9,343 bases of DNA from Bacteroidota bacterium (GTDB taxonomy: Bacteria; Zhuqueibacterota; Zhuqueibacteria; Zhuqueibacterales; Geothermadaptataceae), in assembly GCA_011375275.1 (NCBI GenBank), contig DRLW01000594.1:1-9343 (forward strand), given 5' to 3'. How positions within the stretch are numbered: position 1 is the first letter of the stretch; every line of letters begins with the position of its first letter. The position numbers were made by a program, and so were the translations under genes. The notes beneath the pieces are model-generated. The model saw only the letters and a list, made by a program, of their open reading frames with translations, was not told the DNA's origin and made no database searches. Of this stretch, positions 1-6,712 are shown one piece after another.

Positions 1-81
1 AGTTCATTATTCTGATGTAACAGGTACTGCGGAGATGCTTATCTTACCCCTTATGAAAGTCCAAGATCGAGTATCGGATTG

Positions 82-146
82 ATTCGCTGCGGAGGGTTCG
101 GTCGTCGGGAAGGAATAGTGGAAGAATAGGAACGCAGCGAATTTTT
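82..146. repeat. 10-bp inverted repeat followed by a T-run
   Basis: ATTCGCTGCG at 82-91 is perfectly complementary to CGCAGCGAAT at 133-142, with 41 bases between. The right arm runs into five T's (142-146), which on the plus strand resembles the end of an intrinsic terminator. The long loop makes a simple terminator doubtful. It could terminate a gene lying upstream of the window, or simply be an extragenic palindromic element. Confidence 0.35.
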
Positions 147-367
147 GTCATCATAATTAAATGACTGTGATATTGCAAGTAAAAAAATACGGTTTTGTGC
201 TTTTTTTGACGTTGCCCTTTGGCTGGCGCTACGCAATGTCGTGCTTCCCTTTATATGTGAACTTTCCCTTCGAGCAACGCTCTGGATTGTGTCAATTTCC
301 CCTGTTTGATTTTCCGGGATGCGTACAAAGATAGTGCGCCACACGGGCGTGCGCAGGCTGTGATGAC

Positions 368-383
368 CCAGCGCATGCGCTGG
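368..383. repeat. Perfect 16-bp palindrome
   Basis: CCAGCGCATGCGCTGG reads the same on both strands. It lies 29 bp upstream of the candidate -35 element of the helicase gene, so it could be a dimeric-regulator operator. It could equally be one of the extragenic hairpin elements seen elsewhere in the window. No assignment to a known regulator is possible from the sequence. Confidence 0.4.
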
Positions 384-411
384 CGTCAGCCGGAGTCTCG
401 GGAGATACGTC

Positions 412-440
412 TTGCGGGAAACACTGTCAGTCTCTATATT
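412..440 (+). promoter_or_regulatory. Candidate sigma-70 promoter of the helicase gene
   Basis: TTGCGG (412-417) is separated by exactly 17 bases from TATATT (435-440). Transcription would begin near 447 and give a leader of about 95 nt to the preferred ATG at 542. The -35 match is partial (TTG plus weak bases), so this is a plausible guess rather than a firm call. Confidence 0.35.
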
Positions 441-541
441 TCATCTTTCAATCGCGATTTCCCGGATGCAAACACTGATCTGTGAACAAATCAGGTCATG
501 CTGAAATCTCCGGGCAGCATAGACCGCAAAGAGACCGATCC

Positions 542-2845
542 ATGAACCTGCCCCAAATTCTCGAAAACCTGCGCAACGACAGCGCGTTCATGCGCAACAT
601 CACCGCCTGGAAGCACCAGCCGGCACAGCCGGCGCGCTATGGGCCCTGGCCGGAGCGTATCTCGCCGGTTCTGCGCCGGGCATTGCAGCAACGCGGTATT
701 TCCCGGCTGTACACCCACCAGTCGCAGGCTGTGGAGGCGGTTTTTCGCGGCGAGAACGTTGTCACCGTTACCCCGACAGCCTCCGGGAAGACGCTGTGCT
801 ATAATATCCCGGTACTGAACACGATCCTGAGCAACCCCGAAGCACGGGCGTTATATCTCTTCCCGACAAAGGCGTTGTCGCAGGATCAGATGCACGAGGT
901 GCATGAGCTTTCATCCGCCACAGGCAGTCCCATCAAAGTGTACACCTTTGACGGCGACACCCCGCAGAGTGCCCGCAAGGCGATCCGTTCTGCCGGCCAC
1001 ATCGTCGTCACCAATCCGGACATGTTGCACCAGGGCATTCTGCCGCACCACACCTTGTGGATCAAACTATTTGAAAACCTGCACTACATCATCATCGACG
1101 AGGTACATCATTATCGCGGGGTGTTCGGCAGCCATCTCGCCAATGTCGTGCGCCGCCTGCAGCGGATCTGTGCGTTTTACGGCAGCAGCCCGCAGTTTAT
1201 CTGCAGCAGTGCGACCATAGCCAACCCGGCGGAGTTGACGGAGAAAATCATCGAGGCGCCGGTTCGCCTGATCGATGATAACGGTGCGCCGCGGGGGGAA
1301 AAGCACTTTATTCTCTACAACCCTCCTGTCGTCAACAAGGAGCTCGGCATCCGCGCCAGCTCGGTCAAAGAGAGTGAAAAGATCGCGCGGCGGTTTCTTT
1401 CCGCCGGCGTGCAGACCATCGTATTCGCCCGTTCGCGCAATCGGGTCGAAATACTGACCAAATATCTGCAGGAGGCCACGCGCAGGAATCCGAAACTGCA
1501 AGGGAGAGTCAAAGGCTACCGCGGTGGCTATCTGCCCGGGGAACGGCGCGAAATCGAGAAGGGGCTGCGCAACGGGGAGATTCTCGGCGTGGTCAGCACC
1601 AATGCGCTGGAGTTGGGTATCGATATCGGCCGCTTGCAGGCCTGTGTCATGAGTGGCTATCCCGGAACCGTGGCCAGCACCTGGCAGCAGGCGGGACGCG
1701 CAGGCCGGTCGATTGAAACCTCGGTCGTCGTGCTCGTCGCCTCCTCCCTGCCCCTGGATCAGTACATCATCCAGCAGCCTGATTTTTTCTTCGGCAAATC
1801 TCCGGAAACCGGCATCATCGATGCGAACAACCTGCTGATCATGATGAGCCACATCAAATGCGCCGCTTTTGAGCTGCCTTTTACCGATGGCGAAAAATAC
1901 GGCCGGGGCGCGGGCACGGTCGATGCCACAGCGGATATTCTCGACTATCTGCAGGAAAAAGGCGTCCTGCACCACGCCGACGGCAAATGGCACTGGATGG
2001 CAGAAACCTATCCGGCCGAGGCCGTTTCCCTGCGCAGCGCCAGCACTGAAAATGTCGTCATCATCGACCGCACACGCGAAGAGCGGGTGCTCGGAGAGAT
2101 AGATTTTATCATGGCACCGCTGTATGTGCACGAGGATGCCATTTACCTGCACGGCACCGAGACCTATCACGTCGATCGTTTCGACCGTGAGCGCAAAAAG
2201 GCCTACGTGCACCAGGTTGAGTCGGACTATTACACCGATGCGCAGGTGAAATCATCGCTGAAAGTTCTCGATGTTTTTGCTGAGTCTGAAATTCGTGAAG
2301 GCAGCAAGGCCTTTGGCGAGGTGAGTGTGACCACTGTACCGACGATGTACAAAAAAATTCGCTTCCGCACCCACGAAAACATCGGCTGGGGGCCGATCGA
2401 GCTGCCGGAGATCGACCTGCAGACCAGTGCGTTCTGGCTGGAATTTTCGCCGGGAACGCAGGAAAAGCTGGAGATGGAGCAGCAGGAGCTCGGCGACGGT
2501 CTGAAGGCTCTGGCCAATATTCTCAACCAGGTCGTCCCCGTCTATATCATGACCGACCCCGGAGATATCATCGCCCTGCCGATGGTGCGCAGCCCCTTTT
2601 CCGAAAATGCGACCATCTACCTGTACGAGAAATATCCCGGCGGTGTGGGGCTGTCGGAAAAGATGTATCATGCCCTGGATGACATCCTGCTTGCAGCACG
2701 CGATCTGCTGGCACGCTGCATCTGCGAATCGGGGTGCCCCGGTTGCGTCGGGCCGGAGCTGGAGGTGGGCGAAAAAGGCAAATCATCGGCTTCGCGCCTT
2801 CTCCGCCTGCTGATCGACGGGAGTTCTGCGCCGCCCCTGGAATGA
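542..2845 (+). CDS. mrfA: MrfA/YprA-type DEAH-box DNA helicase with C-terminal four-cysteine cluster
   Basis: This is a superfamily 2 ATP-dependent DNA helicase of 767 residues. Motifs seen: Walker A TPTASGKT (77-84), DEVH box (186-189), SAT (223-225), the motif V segment STNALELGIDIG (352-363) and arginine-finger motif QQAGRAGRS (382-390). The C-terminal DUF1998/MZB-like region carries LYEKYPGGVGL (694-704), then cysteines 726, 728, 732 and 735 in a CxCx3CxxC cluster expected to bind zinc. Bacillus subtilis MrfA (YprA) has this arrangement and repairs mitomycin-type damage together with the exonuclease MrfB. The frame stays open to a GTG at 482, but I prefer ATG 542: the protein then begins where YprA does, and the extra 20 residues look unstructured. 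The Shine-Dalgarno (AAAGAG) is weak. No mrfB is visible. It converges on the cytochrome gene with a 16-bp gap and no evident terminator between. The family call is firm; the mitomycin-repair role is by analogy. Confidence 0.93.
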   Translation: MNLPQILENLRNDSAFMRNITAWKHQPAQPARYGPWPERISPVLRRALQQRGISRLYTHQSQAVEAVFRGENVVTVTPTASGKTLCYNIPVLNTILSNPEARALYLFPTKALSQDQMHEVHELSSATGSPIKVYTFDGDTPQSARKAIRSAGHIVVTNPDMLHQGILPHHTLWIKLFENLHYIIIDEVHHYRGVFGSHLANVVRRLQRICAFYGSSPQFICSSATIANPAELTEKIIEAPVRLIDDNGAPRGEKHFILYNPPVVNKELGIRASSVKESEKIARRFLSAGVQTIVFARSRNRVEILTKYLQEATRRNPKLQGRVKGYRGGYLPGERREIEKGLRNGEILGVVSTNALELGIDIGRLQACVMSGYPGTVASTWQQAGRAGRSIETSVVVLVASSLPLDQYIIQQPDFFFGKSPETGIIDANNLLIMMSHIKCAAFELPFTDGEKYGRGAGTVDATADILDYLQEKGVLHHADGKWHWMAETYPAEAVSLRSASTENVVIIDRTREERVLGEIDFIMAPLYVHEDAIYLHGTETYHVDRFDRERKKAYVHQVESDYYTDAQVKSSLKVLDVFAESEIREGSKAFGEVSVTTVPTMYKKIRFRTHENIGWGPIELPEIDLQTSAFWLEFSPGTQEKLEMEQQELGDGLKALANILNQVVPVYIMTDPGDIIALPMVRSPFSENATIYLYEKYPGGVGLSEKMYHALDDILLAARDLLARCICESGCPGCVGPELEVGEKGKSSASRLLRLLIDGSSAPPLE

Positions 2846-2861
2846 TTGTGCGGGGGATTTA

Positions 2862-5183
2862 TCAGCGCAGTACGCGCTCGAGATCCGCGAGCATCCGGCG
2901 GGCGTTTTCATGGCCGGGATCATAGCGCAAGCTCGCCCGTACGGCATCCCGGGCCTTGCGATACTCCTTCAGCATCAAGTAAGCCCGGGCCAGGGCAAAC
3001 TGGCCTGCGGCCAGAGCAGGGTCTTCCTGTACAGCGCGCTGGTAGTAGTCTGCTGCCGCACGATAGTCCTTGCGCCGCCAGGCAACATTGCCGAGGTTGA
3101 AAAGCGCCAGCTTATTGTGGGGATTGATATCCACGGCCCGCTGCCAGGCCTGCTCCGCCTCTGCCTCCTGCCCCAGCTTTCTGTACACCACACCGAGATT
3201 TACCCAAACTCCGGCATCGTGCTCGTTACGAGCCAGCACACGCTGATACAGCCGCAGGGCTGAGTTGAGGTCCCCTCCCTGCTCATAAATTTTGGCCAGA
3301 TTCTGCAAACTCGCCGCATGCTCCGGCCACACCTGCAAAGCCTTGAGCAGCAGTCCGGCTGCCACGCCGAGCTCACCCTTTTGCTGCACCTGCTCAGCAC
3401 GAAATCCCAACACCAGCGCCCACCGTTTGCGCAGAGCCGCCTGCTTCTCTCCTGCCTTGCCGAGAGTTTCGATGAGCAGGTTGTGCAGGGCCACATCCTC
3501 ATCGGAGAGAATGTGTAACCCGGCCAAAGCCATGGCCCGGATATCCAGATCATCGTGCCCGAGGAAGGCACGCAGCGCCGGCACCACACGCTCATCGGCA
3601 GACCGTGCCGGATGCAGCATACTCACGAGACGAGCCAGGAGCGCGGCCTGGCCGGCGGTAAACTTCGAGTGCGGATCGAGAGCGTCGAGCAGAACCGCGG
3701 GATCGCTGCCGGCCTCCACCGCCTGCAGCAGGGCTTGCGTTTCCGGCTTCAGAGGTTTCAGCGGCCCCCAGCCCTCTTCGACCTGCTGCTGCAACTCCTC
3801 GGGAGAGCGGTCCTCATGGCACTGCCGGCAGGCTCCCTTGAGTCCAAACCGGGCATCCAAAGCCGGCCGGGGGATGGAAATGGTGTGATCCGAACGGGCG
3901 AAGCGCAGTTTCTCACCCATGGCTTTGTGCTGCAGAAAAGGCATGTGGCATGCGGTGCACTCGCTGCCCGCAGAGCCGGGCTTGTGCAGGGTATGCTGTT
4001 GCGGATTTTCAGCCTTGGAAACGTGGCAATCGAGACACTGGCCGTCATCGAACTTACCCTGCAGACGATTGCCGCTGATATCGCGGTAGTCCTGCGCGTG
4101 CGGATCGTGGCAGTCAACGCAGGTCATCGAACCGTTGATATAACAATCGCTGAAAAGGTGATTCTGCTGATATCCGAATGCTTTGATGCGGCCATCCGGA
4201 TGCCAGGGGTTGGCGCCGAGCATGGGGAATTTCAGAGCGTAATACTCCTTCAGGCCGCGGCCGGGCAGATAGCCGGGCTGCAGGGCGTCCTTGAGGGCGT
4301 GACAGCGAAAACAGACATCGAGGGAGGCGTCTTTATCGAACACCTCCAGAGGCTGCAGGCCGATATCAGCAGACTGCCCCGGTTGCGAGCGCATCTGCTC
4401 AACGTGCTTTTTGGCCGGGCCGTGGCAGGATTCGCAGTTGATGCGCAGGGTTTTATACCGGGAGTCATATTTTTTGCGCGCCGGGTCAAAGCGAATCTGG
4501 ATTTGGCTGCCGTGACATTCCTGGCAGTTGAGAAAATCCGGCGTCGTGCCCAGCACGCGTGAGGGTGGCCATTCGCTGAGTTCGGTCATGCTCAAATTTT
4601 CGTCGATGGGAATCCAGCCGCGGTCTTTGGTCTCACCGAACCAGACTTTTTCATCGCGGATAAAATCAAAGGGCAGGAAGCGCAGGGTGCCGTCCGGGAA
4701 GCGGGAGAAGTAGGTCTGCGTACCGCCACCGAACATGTGACCACCGCCGACCATGGCATCGACTGGAAAGACGCGTTGCGCAAATCCATCCTGCCGAACG
4801 CGAAACTGCGGAGTGCCTTTTTTATCTATCTCAGGAATCACAACCCCGTCGCGAAAACGCCGCGGTCTGCCATCGAACCGGCCGAGCAGCGCCATCGTTC
4901 CCGGCTCACCACCGGCACGGCCATGGGTGGAAGCCGCCCATTTCCGGTAAATCTCTTCATGGCATTCGCGGCAGGTTTCTGAGCCGGAGAAGTCAGCGAA
5001 CGTGATCTTCGGCTCTGCAACCAGAAAAGGTGGAAACTCCCTGCGCCGGGCCGGGCTGTCGTCAAACCATCCCTGCCGGGACATCACGTACACGGCCGAT
5101 ATGCCTGCCACAAGAACCAGCAAGGCGGCGAGCCTGGGAGAAAACACGTTCCGGGACGGACTCTGATTCTTTTTCGTACTCAT
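2862..5183 (-). CDS. Membrane-anchored octaheme c-type cytochrome with C-terminal TPR repeats
   Basis: A protein of 773 residues. A short basic N-terminus and a hydrophobic segment (about 17-35, LAALLVLVAGISAVYVM) suggest an uncleaved signal anchor and export across the inner membrane. Eight CxxCH haem c sites follow at residues 71, 220, 250, 291, 355, 383, 409 and 452. The first has the CxxCHxxxYxxWxxSxH pattern of cytochrome c554-like domains. Residues about 500-590 are helical and HEAT-like, and about 605-770 contain at least four TPR units (for example around 640-675 and 680-715). The likely role is periplasmic electron transfer, with the TPR tail as a docking surface. No catalytic reductase motif is recognisable. 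The ATG at 5183 precedes the basic and hydrophobic signal directly; its ribosome site (AAGAG) is weak and distant. The gene stands alone, facing the helicase. Substrate and partners are unknown. Confidence 0.92.
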   Translation of the reverse strand: MSTKKNQSPSRNVFSPRLAALLVLVAGISAVYVMSRQGWFDDSPARRREFPPFLVAEPKITFADFSGSETCRECHEEIYRKWAASTHGRAGGEPGTMALLGRFDGRPRRFRDGVVIPEIDKKGTPQFRVRQDGFAQRVFPVDAMVGGGHMFGGGTQTYFSRFPDGTLRFLPFDFIRDEKVWFGETKDRGWIPIDENLSMTELSEWPPSRVLGTTPDFLNCQECHGSQIQIRFDPARKKYDSRYKTLRINCESCHGPAKKHVEQMRSQPGQSADIGLQPLEVFDKDASLDVCFRCHALKDALQPGYLPGRGLKEYYALKFPMLGANPWHPDGRIKAFGYQQNHLFSDCYINGSMTCVDCHDPHAQDYRDISGNRLQGKFDDGQCLDCHVSKAENPQQHTLHKPGSAGSECTACHMPFLQHKAMGEKLRFARSDHTISIPRPALDARFGLKGACRQCHEDRSPEELQQQVEEGWGPLKPLKPETQALLQAVEAGSDPAVLLDALDPHSKFTAGQAALLARLVSMLHPARSADERVVPALRAFLGHDDLDIRAMALAGLHILSDEDVALHNLLIETLGKAGEKQAALRKRWALVLGFRAEQVQQKGELGVAAGLLLKALQVWPEHAASLQNLAKIYEQGGDLNSALRLYQRVLARNEHDAGVWVNLGVVYRKLGQEAEAEQAWQRAVDINPHNKLALFNLGNVAWRRKDYRAAADYYQRAVQEDPALAAGQFALARAYLMLKEYRKARDAVRASLRYDPGHENARRMLADLERVLR

Positions 5184-5303
5184 CGCTTGTAACTCTTGCC
5201 TCGATCGTTTGATTCACAACCCGGTGCTCTGCGCAGGGACTATTCGGAATGAATTTTTTGGGGGTCCTCAAATCGTGTGGGTTGCATTGTCGCCCAGGTG
5301 TAT

Positions 5304-5321
5304 CGCGACATTCATGTCGCG
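5304..5321. repeat. Tight 8-bp hairpin with 2-base loop
   Basis: CGCGACAT at 5304-5311 is perfectly complementary to ATGTCGCG at 5314-5321. GTA (5300-5302) and TAC (5325-5327) can extend the pairing outside a small asymmetry. It sits about 120 bp upstream of the cytochrome start codon. It has no T-run, so it is not an intrinsic terminator. It may be a REP-like palindrome or a regulator site. Confidence 0.4.
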
Positions 5322-5435
5322 CGGTACGATACTTTTCGTTATTCAGCATGCTTCAGCGGGGATAGCTGTGAGGCGACATAATTTTTATCGCTTCTGCTTA
5401 TCCTGCTCTCTCAGCTTTGGACGTAGCCGGGTATT

Positions 5436-5545
5436 ACCGCAAAGGCGTGAAGAGCGCGAAAAACATTGCTGAGTCGTAAAAATCAGTGCTAACAATTCCT
5501 TTCTTTTCACCTTGTCTGTCTTCGCGTCCCTGGCGTCTTTGCGGT
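5436..5545. repeat. Pair of inverted extragenic repeat arms (ACCGCAAAG family)
   Basis: The 25-base segment at 5436-5460 starts ACCGCAAAGGCG and ends GCGCGAA. It matches the reverse complement of 5521-5545 at 19 of 25 positions, with 60 bases between. From memory, motifs of the form ACCGCAAAGACGC...GCGAAG are scattered in intergenic regions of many Desulfobacterota and related genomes. This looks like a degenerate copy of such a MITE/REP-like element. It encodes nothing visible. Confidence 0.5.
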
Positions 5546-5629
5546 TCAAAAAAACACACGGACGATGTTCGAACTCAGCTGCCAGTGAGTTTTCATCGTT
5601 TTGTTCCCACGAAACGCCGGAAACAGATG

Positions 5630-5671
5630 AAAAAGACGAGCCACTCCGGCGGTCAACAAGAGTGGCTCGTC
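5630..5671 (-). terminator. Intrinsic terminator of the LysW-like gene
   Basis: Read on the minus strand, 12-base arms GACGAGCCACTC (complement of 5660-5671) and GAGTGGCTCGTC (complement of 5635-5646) pair perfectly around a 13-base loop. They are followed immediately by TTTTT (complement of 5630-5634). The stem begins 11 bp past the stop codon of the LysW-like gene, so that gene is probably transcribed as a short unit ending here and insulated from the cytochrome gene. Confidence 0.85.
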
Positions 5672-5682
5672 AAAACAGGAGG

Positions 5683-5853
5683 TCATTGCCCCCAGTCTTC
5701 CTCTTCCTGTGGTGCTTCATCTAACTTCGGCGGGTCGAGGCTGATCACTTCCAGTTCGCTGCCGCATTCGGCGCATTCCAGCAGCTCACCTTCGACAACA
5801 TCGTCTGCGAGTTTGACTTCAGCATCACACACAGGACACTCTGCAGTTATCAT
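5683..5853 (-). CDS. lysW: LysW-type amino-group carrier protein, C-terminal Gln variant
   Basis: A 56-residue acidic protein beginning MITAECPVCD and ending QEEEDWGQ. Two CxxC knuckles (C6/C9 and C27/C30) form the zinc ribbon of LysW. The middle (ECAECGSELEVISLDPP) and the acidic EDWG tail match this family closely in order and length (Thermus LysW has 54 residues). In lysine and arginine biosynthesis, LysX-type ATP-grasp ligases attach the amino group of alpha-aminoadipate or glutamate to the gamma-carboxyl of LysW's C-terminal Glu, protecting the intermediate. Here the last codon is CAA (Gln), so the usual acceptor carboxyl is absent unless deamidated. A strong ribosome site (GAGGAG, 5862-5867) lies 8 bases before the ATG, and a clean terminator follows. 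No lysX, lysZ, lysY or lysJ is in the window. Family membership is firm; the role is unknown. Confidence 0.88.
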   Translation of the reverse strand: MITAECPVCDAEVKLADDVVEGELLECAECGSELEVISLDPPKLDEAPQEEEDWGQ

Positions 5854-5861
5854 CGTTTTTT

Positions 5862-5867
5862 CTCCTC
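5862..5867 (-). promoter_or_regulatory. Strong Shine-Dalgarno of the LysW-like gene
   Basis: The minus strand reads GAGGAG, then eight bases (AAAAAACG), then ATG. It is a near-consensus ribosome binding site. It fixes the start of this very short gene and supports its being translated. Confidence 0.8.
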
Positions 5868-5892
5868 ATTATTTTTGATCAGTGAAAGAAAT

Positions 5893-5953
5893 GAACAGTC
5901 CCGTTTCCACTACGCAAGGCTGTGATTTAGGAATGAAACGGGACAAATTGTTC
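5893..5953. repeat. Large inverted-repeat element upstream of the LysW-like gene
   Basis: GTCCCGTTTC (5898-5907) is perfectly complementary to GAAACGGGAC (5935-5944), with 27 bases between. Beyond one base on the left and five on the right, GAAC (5893-5896) and GTTC (5950-5953) extend the symmetry. The element starts 40 bp upstream of the LysW-like ATG, where its promoter or operator should be. There is no T-run good enough for a terminator. It could be a regulatory hairpin, a two-half-site operator, or a small mobile/REP-type repeat. Confidence 0.55.
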
Positions 5954-5973
5954 AATTCGGATTCAGTTTAGAC

Positions 5974-5987
5974 GCCGGCATGCCGGC
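5974..5987. repeat. Perfect 14-bp palindrome
   Basis: GCCGGCATGCCGGC lies 31 bp past the stop of the unrecognised gene at 6018-6614. It could form a 5-bp hairpin on that transcript, but no T-tract follows, so a classical intrinsic terminator is not supported. Confidence 0.4.
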
Positions 5988-6017
5988 AGCGTTGTCAAAT
6001 TTTCATCGCCACAAGCA

Positions 6018-6614
6018 TCAAACCCCGCCCCAGTGCACGACATCGCGGAATGCGGCCAGCTCTCCGATGGGGCATCTGCCCTCTCTGAACAGTGGCAGCT
6101 CTTCAGGCAACAACGCTGTGGCGGTGAGAAAAACCCGCAGGGAATCGGCTGCCACCCGCACCTCATCGCTGGAAATGTGCGCTCCGCTGGAGAGCAAATC
6201 AGGCAGTTTCCGTCGCAACAAGACAGAAAACGTTCCGGACACGAAGACAAAAATGCAACGCAGGGTTGCGGAAGACGGCACATCTGCACTCAAAACAGCC
6301 TGCAACCGTGAAAACTGCTCTGGCCGGATGGCGTCCTCACCGAGATACCGGACGATGATTTCACACGGTGTAGAGACGATAACCAGACCCGCGCCGGTCT
6401 CTGCATGGCGCACGCCGTGCCGGCGCAAAAAACGCACGACCGCTGTCCGCGCACAGTGCTCGAGCAGGTGCTGGCGCAATGCTGCGAGCTGCGCCTCGAT
6501 CGACATCCCCTCTGCCGCAGCCAGTGAGCTGAGTGAGGCCGAAGCCTTCTCCAGACCGTGCAGAAAATCATCCGGCAGAACAGCGCTGCAGATGATATCC
6601 CTGTATTTCATCAT
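6018..6614 (-). CDS. Hypothetical protein, family not recognised
   Basis: A protein of about 198 residues that I do not recognise. It starts MMKYRDIICSAVLPDDF and ends FRDVVHWGGV. It looks like a soluble mixed alpha/beta protein. A helical N-terminal part (about 15-60) is followed by strand-like stretches such as GLVIVSTPCEIIVRYLG and CIFVFVSGTFSVLL; the latter is too short and isolated to be a convincing membrane span. No catalytic motif or cysteine pattern stands out. The frame is open to a TTG at 6665. I prefer one of the paired ATGs (6614 or 6611) preceded by GGGGG at a short distance, because nothing resembling a ribosome site precedes the TTG. It lies upstream of the LysW-like gene on the same strand, 164 bp away with inverted repeats between, so co-transcription is uncertain. 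Confidence 0.6.
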   Translation of the reverse strand: MMKYRDIICSAVLPDDFLHGLEKASASLSSLAAAEGMSIEAQLAALRQHLLEHCARTAVVRFLRRHGVRHAETGAGLVIVSTPCEIIVRYLGEDAIRPEQFSRLQAVLSADVPSSATLRCIFVFVSGTFSVLLRRKLPDLLSSGAHISSDEVRVAADSLRVFLTATALLPEELPLFREGRCPIGELAAFRDVVHWGGV

Positions 6615-6712
6615 CGCCCCCGGAAGGATTTCGTTTGATTTATGCCAATCCTGTCTTAACTTCAAAGTTTCGTACAGCGAAAATTTTCACCGAAACCGAT
6701 TTGTTCAGAAAA

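Larger units (their letters stand above)
1..541. other. Intergenic region without a convincing gene
   Basis: I see no protein-coding gene here. The only sizeable open frame, a minus-strand frame at 51-344 of 97 codons, gives a low-complexity, Ser/Arg-rich peptide with no family resemblance and no ribosome binding site. The stretch holds an inverted repeat (82-91 with 133-142), a perfect 16-bp palindrome (368-383), a segment resembling the tandem repeat near 7000 in reverse orientation (about 393-425), and a candidate promoter for the downstream helicase (412-440). Confidence 0.6.
5184..5629. other. Intergenic region with several inverted repeats, no gene seen
   Basis: About 450 bases between the cytochrome start and the terminator of the LysW-like gene carry no convincing coding frame on either strand. 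The stretch contains a tight hairpin (5304-5321) and two inverted copies of an extragenic motif (5436-5460 and 5521-5545). The cytochrome promoter should lie in 5190-5330 on the minus strand, but I could not pick a credible -35/-10 pair. Confidence 0.6.

Noticed and set aside
51..344. 97-codon frame on the minus strand
   Set aside because: Low-complexity translation, no ribosome site and no recognisable motif.
1067..2212. 381-codon open frame on the minus strand
   Set aside because: It lies wholly inside the helicase gene on the opposite strand, and its translation has no family resemblance; it is a shadow of the helicase's codon bias.
2846..2861. Bidirectional terminator between the helicase and cytochrome genes
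   Set aside because: The 16-bp gap contains no inverted repeat with flanking T/A runs.
3555..4562. 335-codon open frame on the plus strand
   Set aside because: It is antisense to the cytochrome, whose eight CxxCH motifs are on the minus strand; the plus-strand translation is unrecognisable.
5903..5939. 37-base GTTTC...GAAAC segment as a CRISPR repeat
   Set aside because: Only one copy is present, no spacers or cas genes are in the window, and the symmetry extends past the putative repeat ends, which fits an inverted-repeat element better.
5974..5987. 14-bp palindrome as an intrinsic terminator
   Set aside because: No T-tract follows on either strand, and the hairpin stem would be only about 5 bp.
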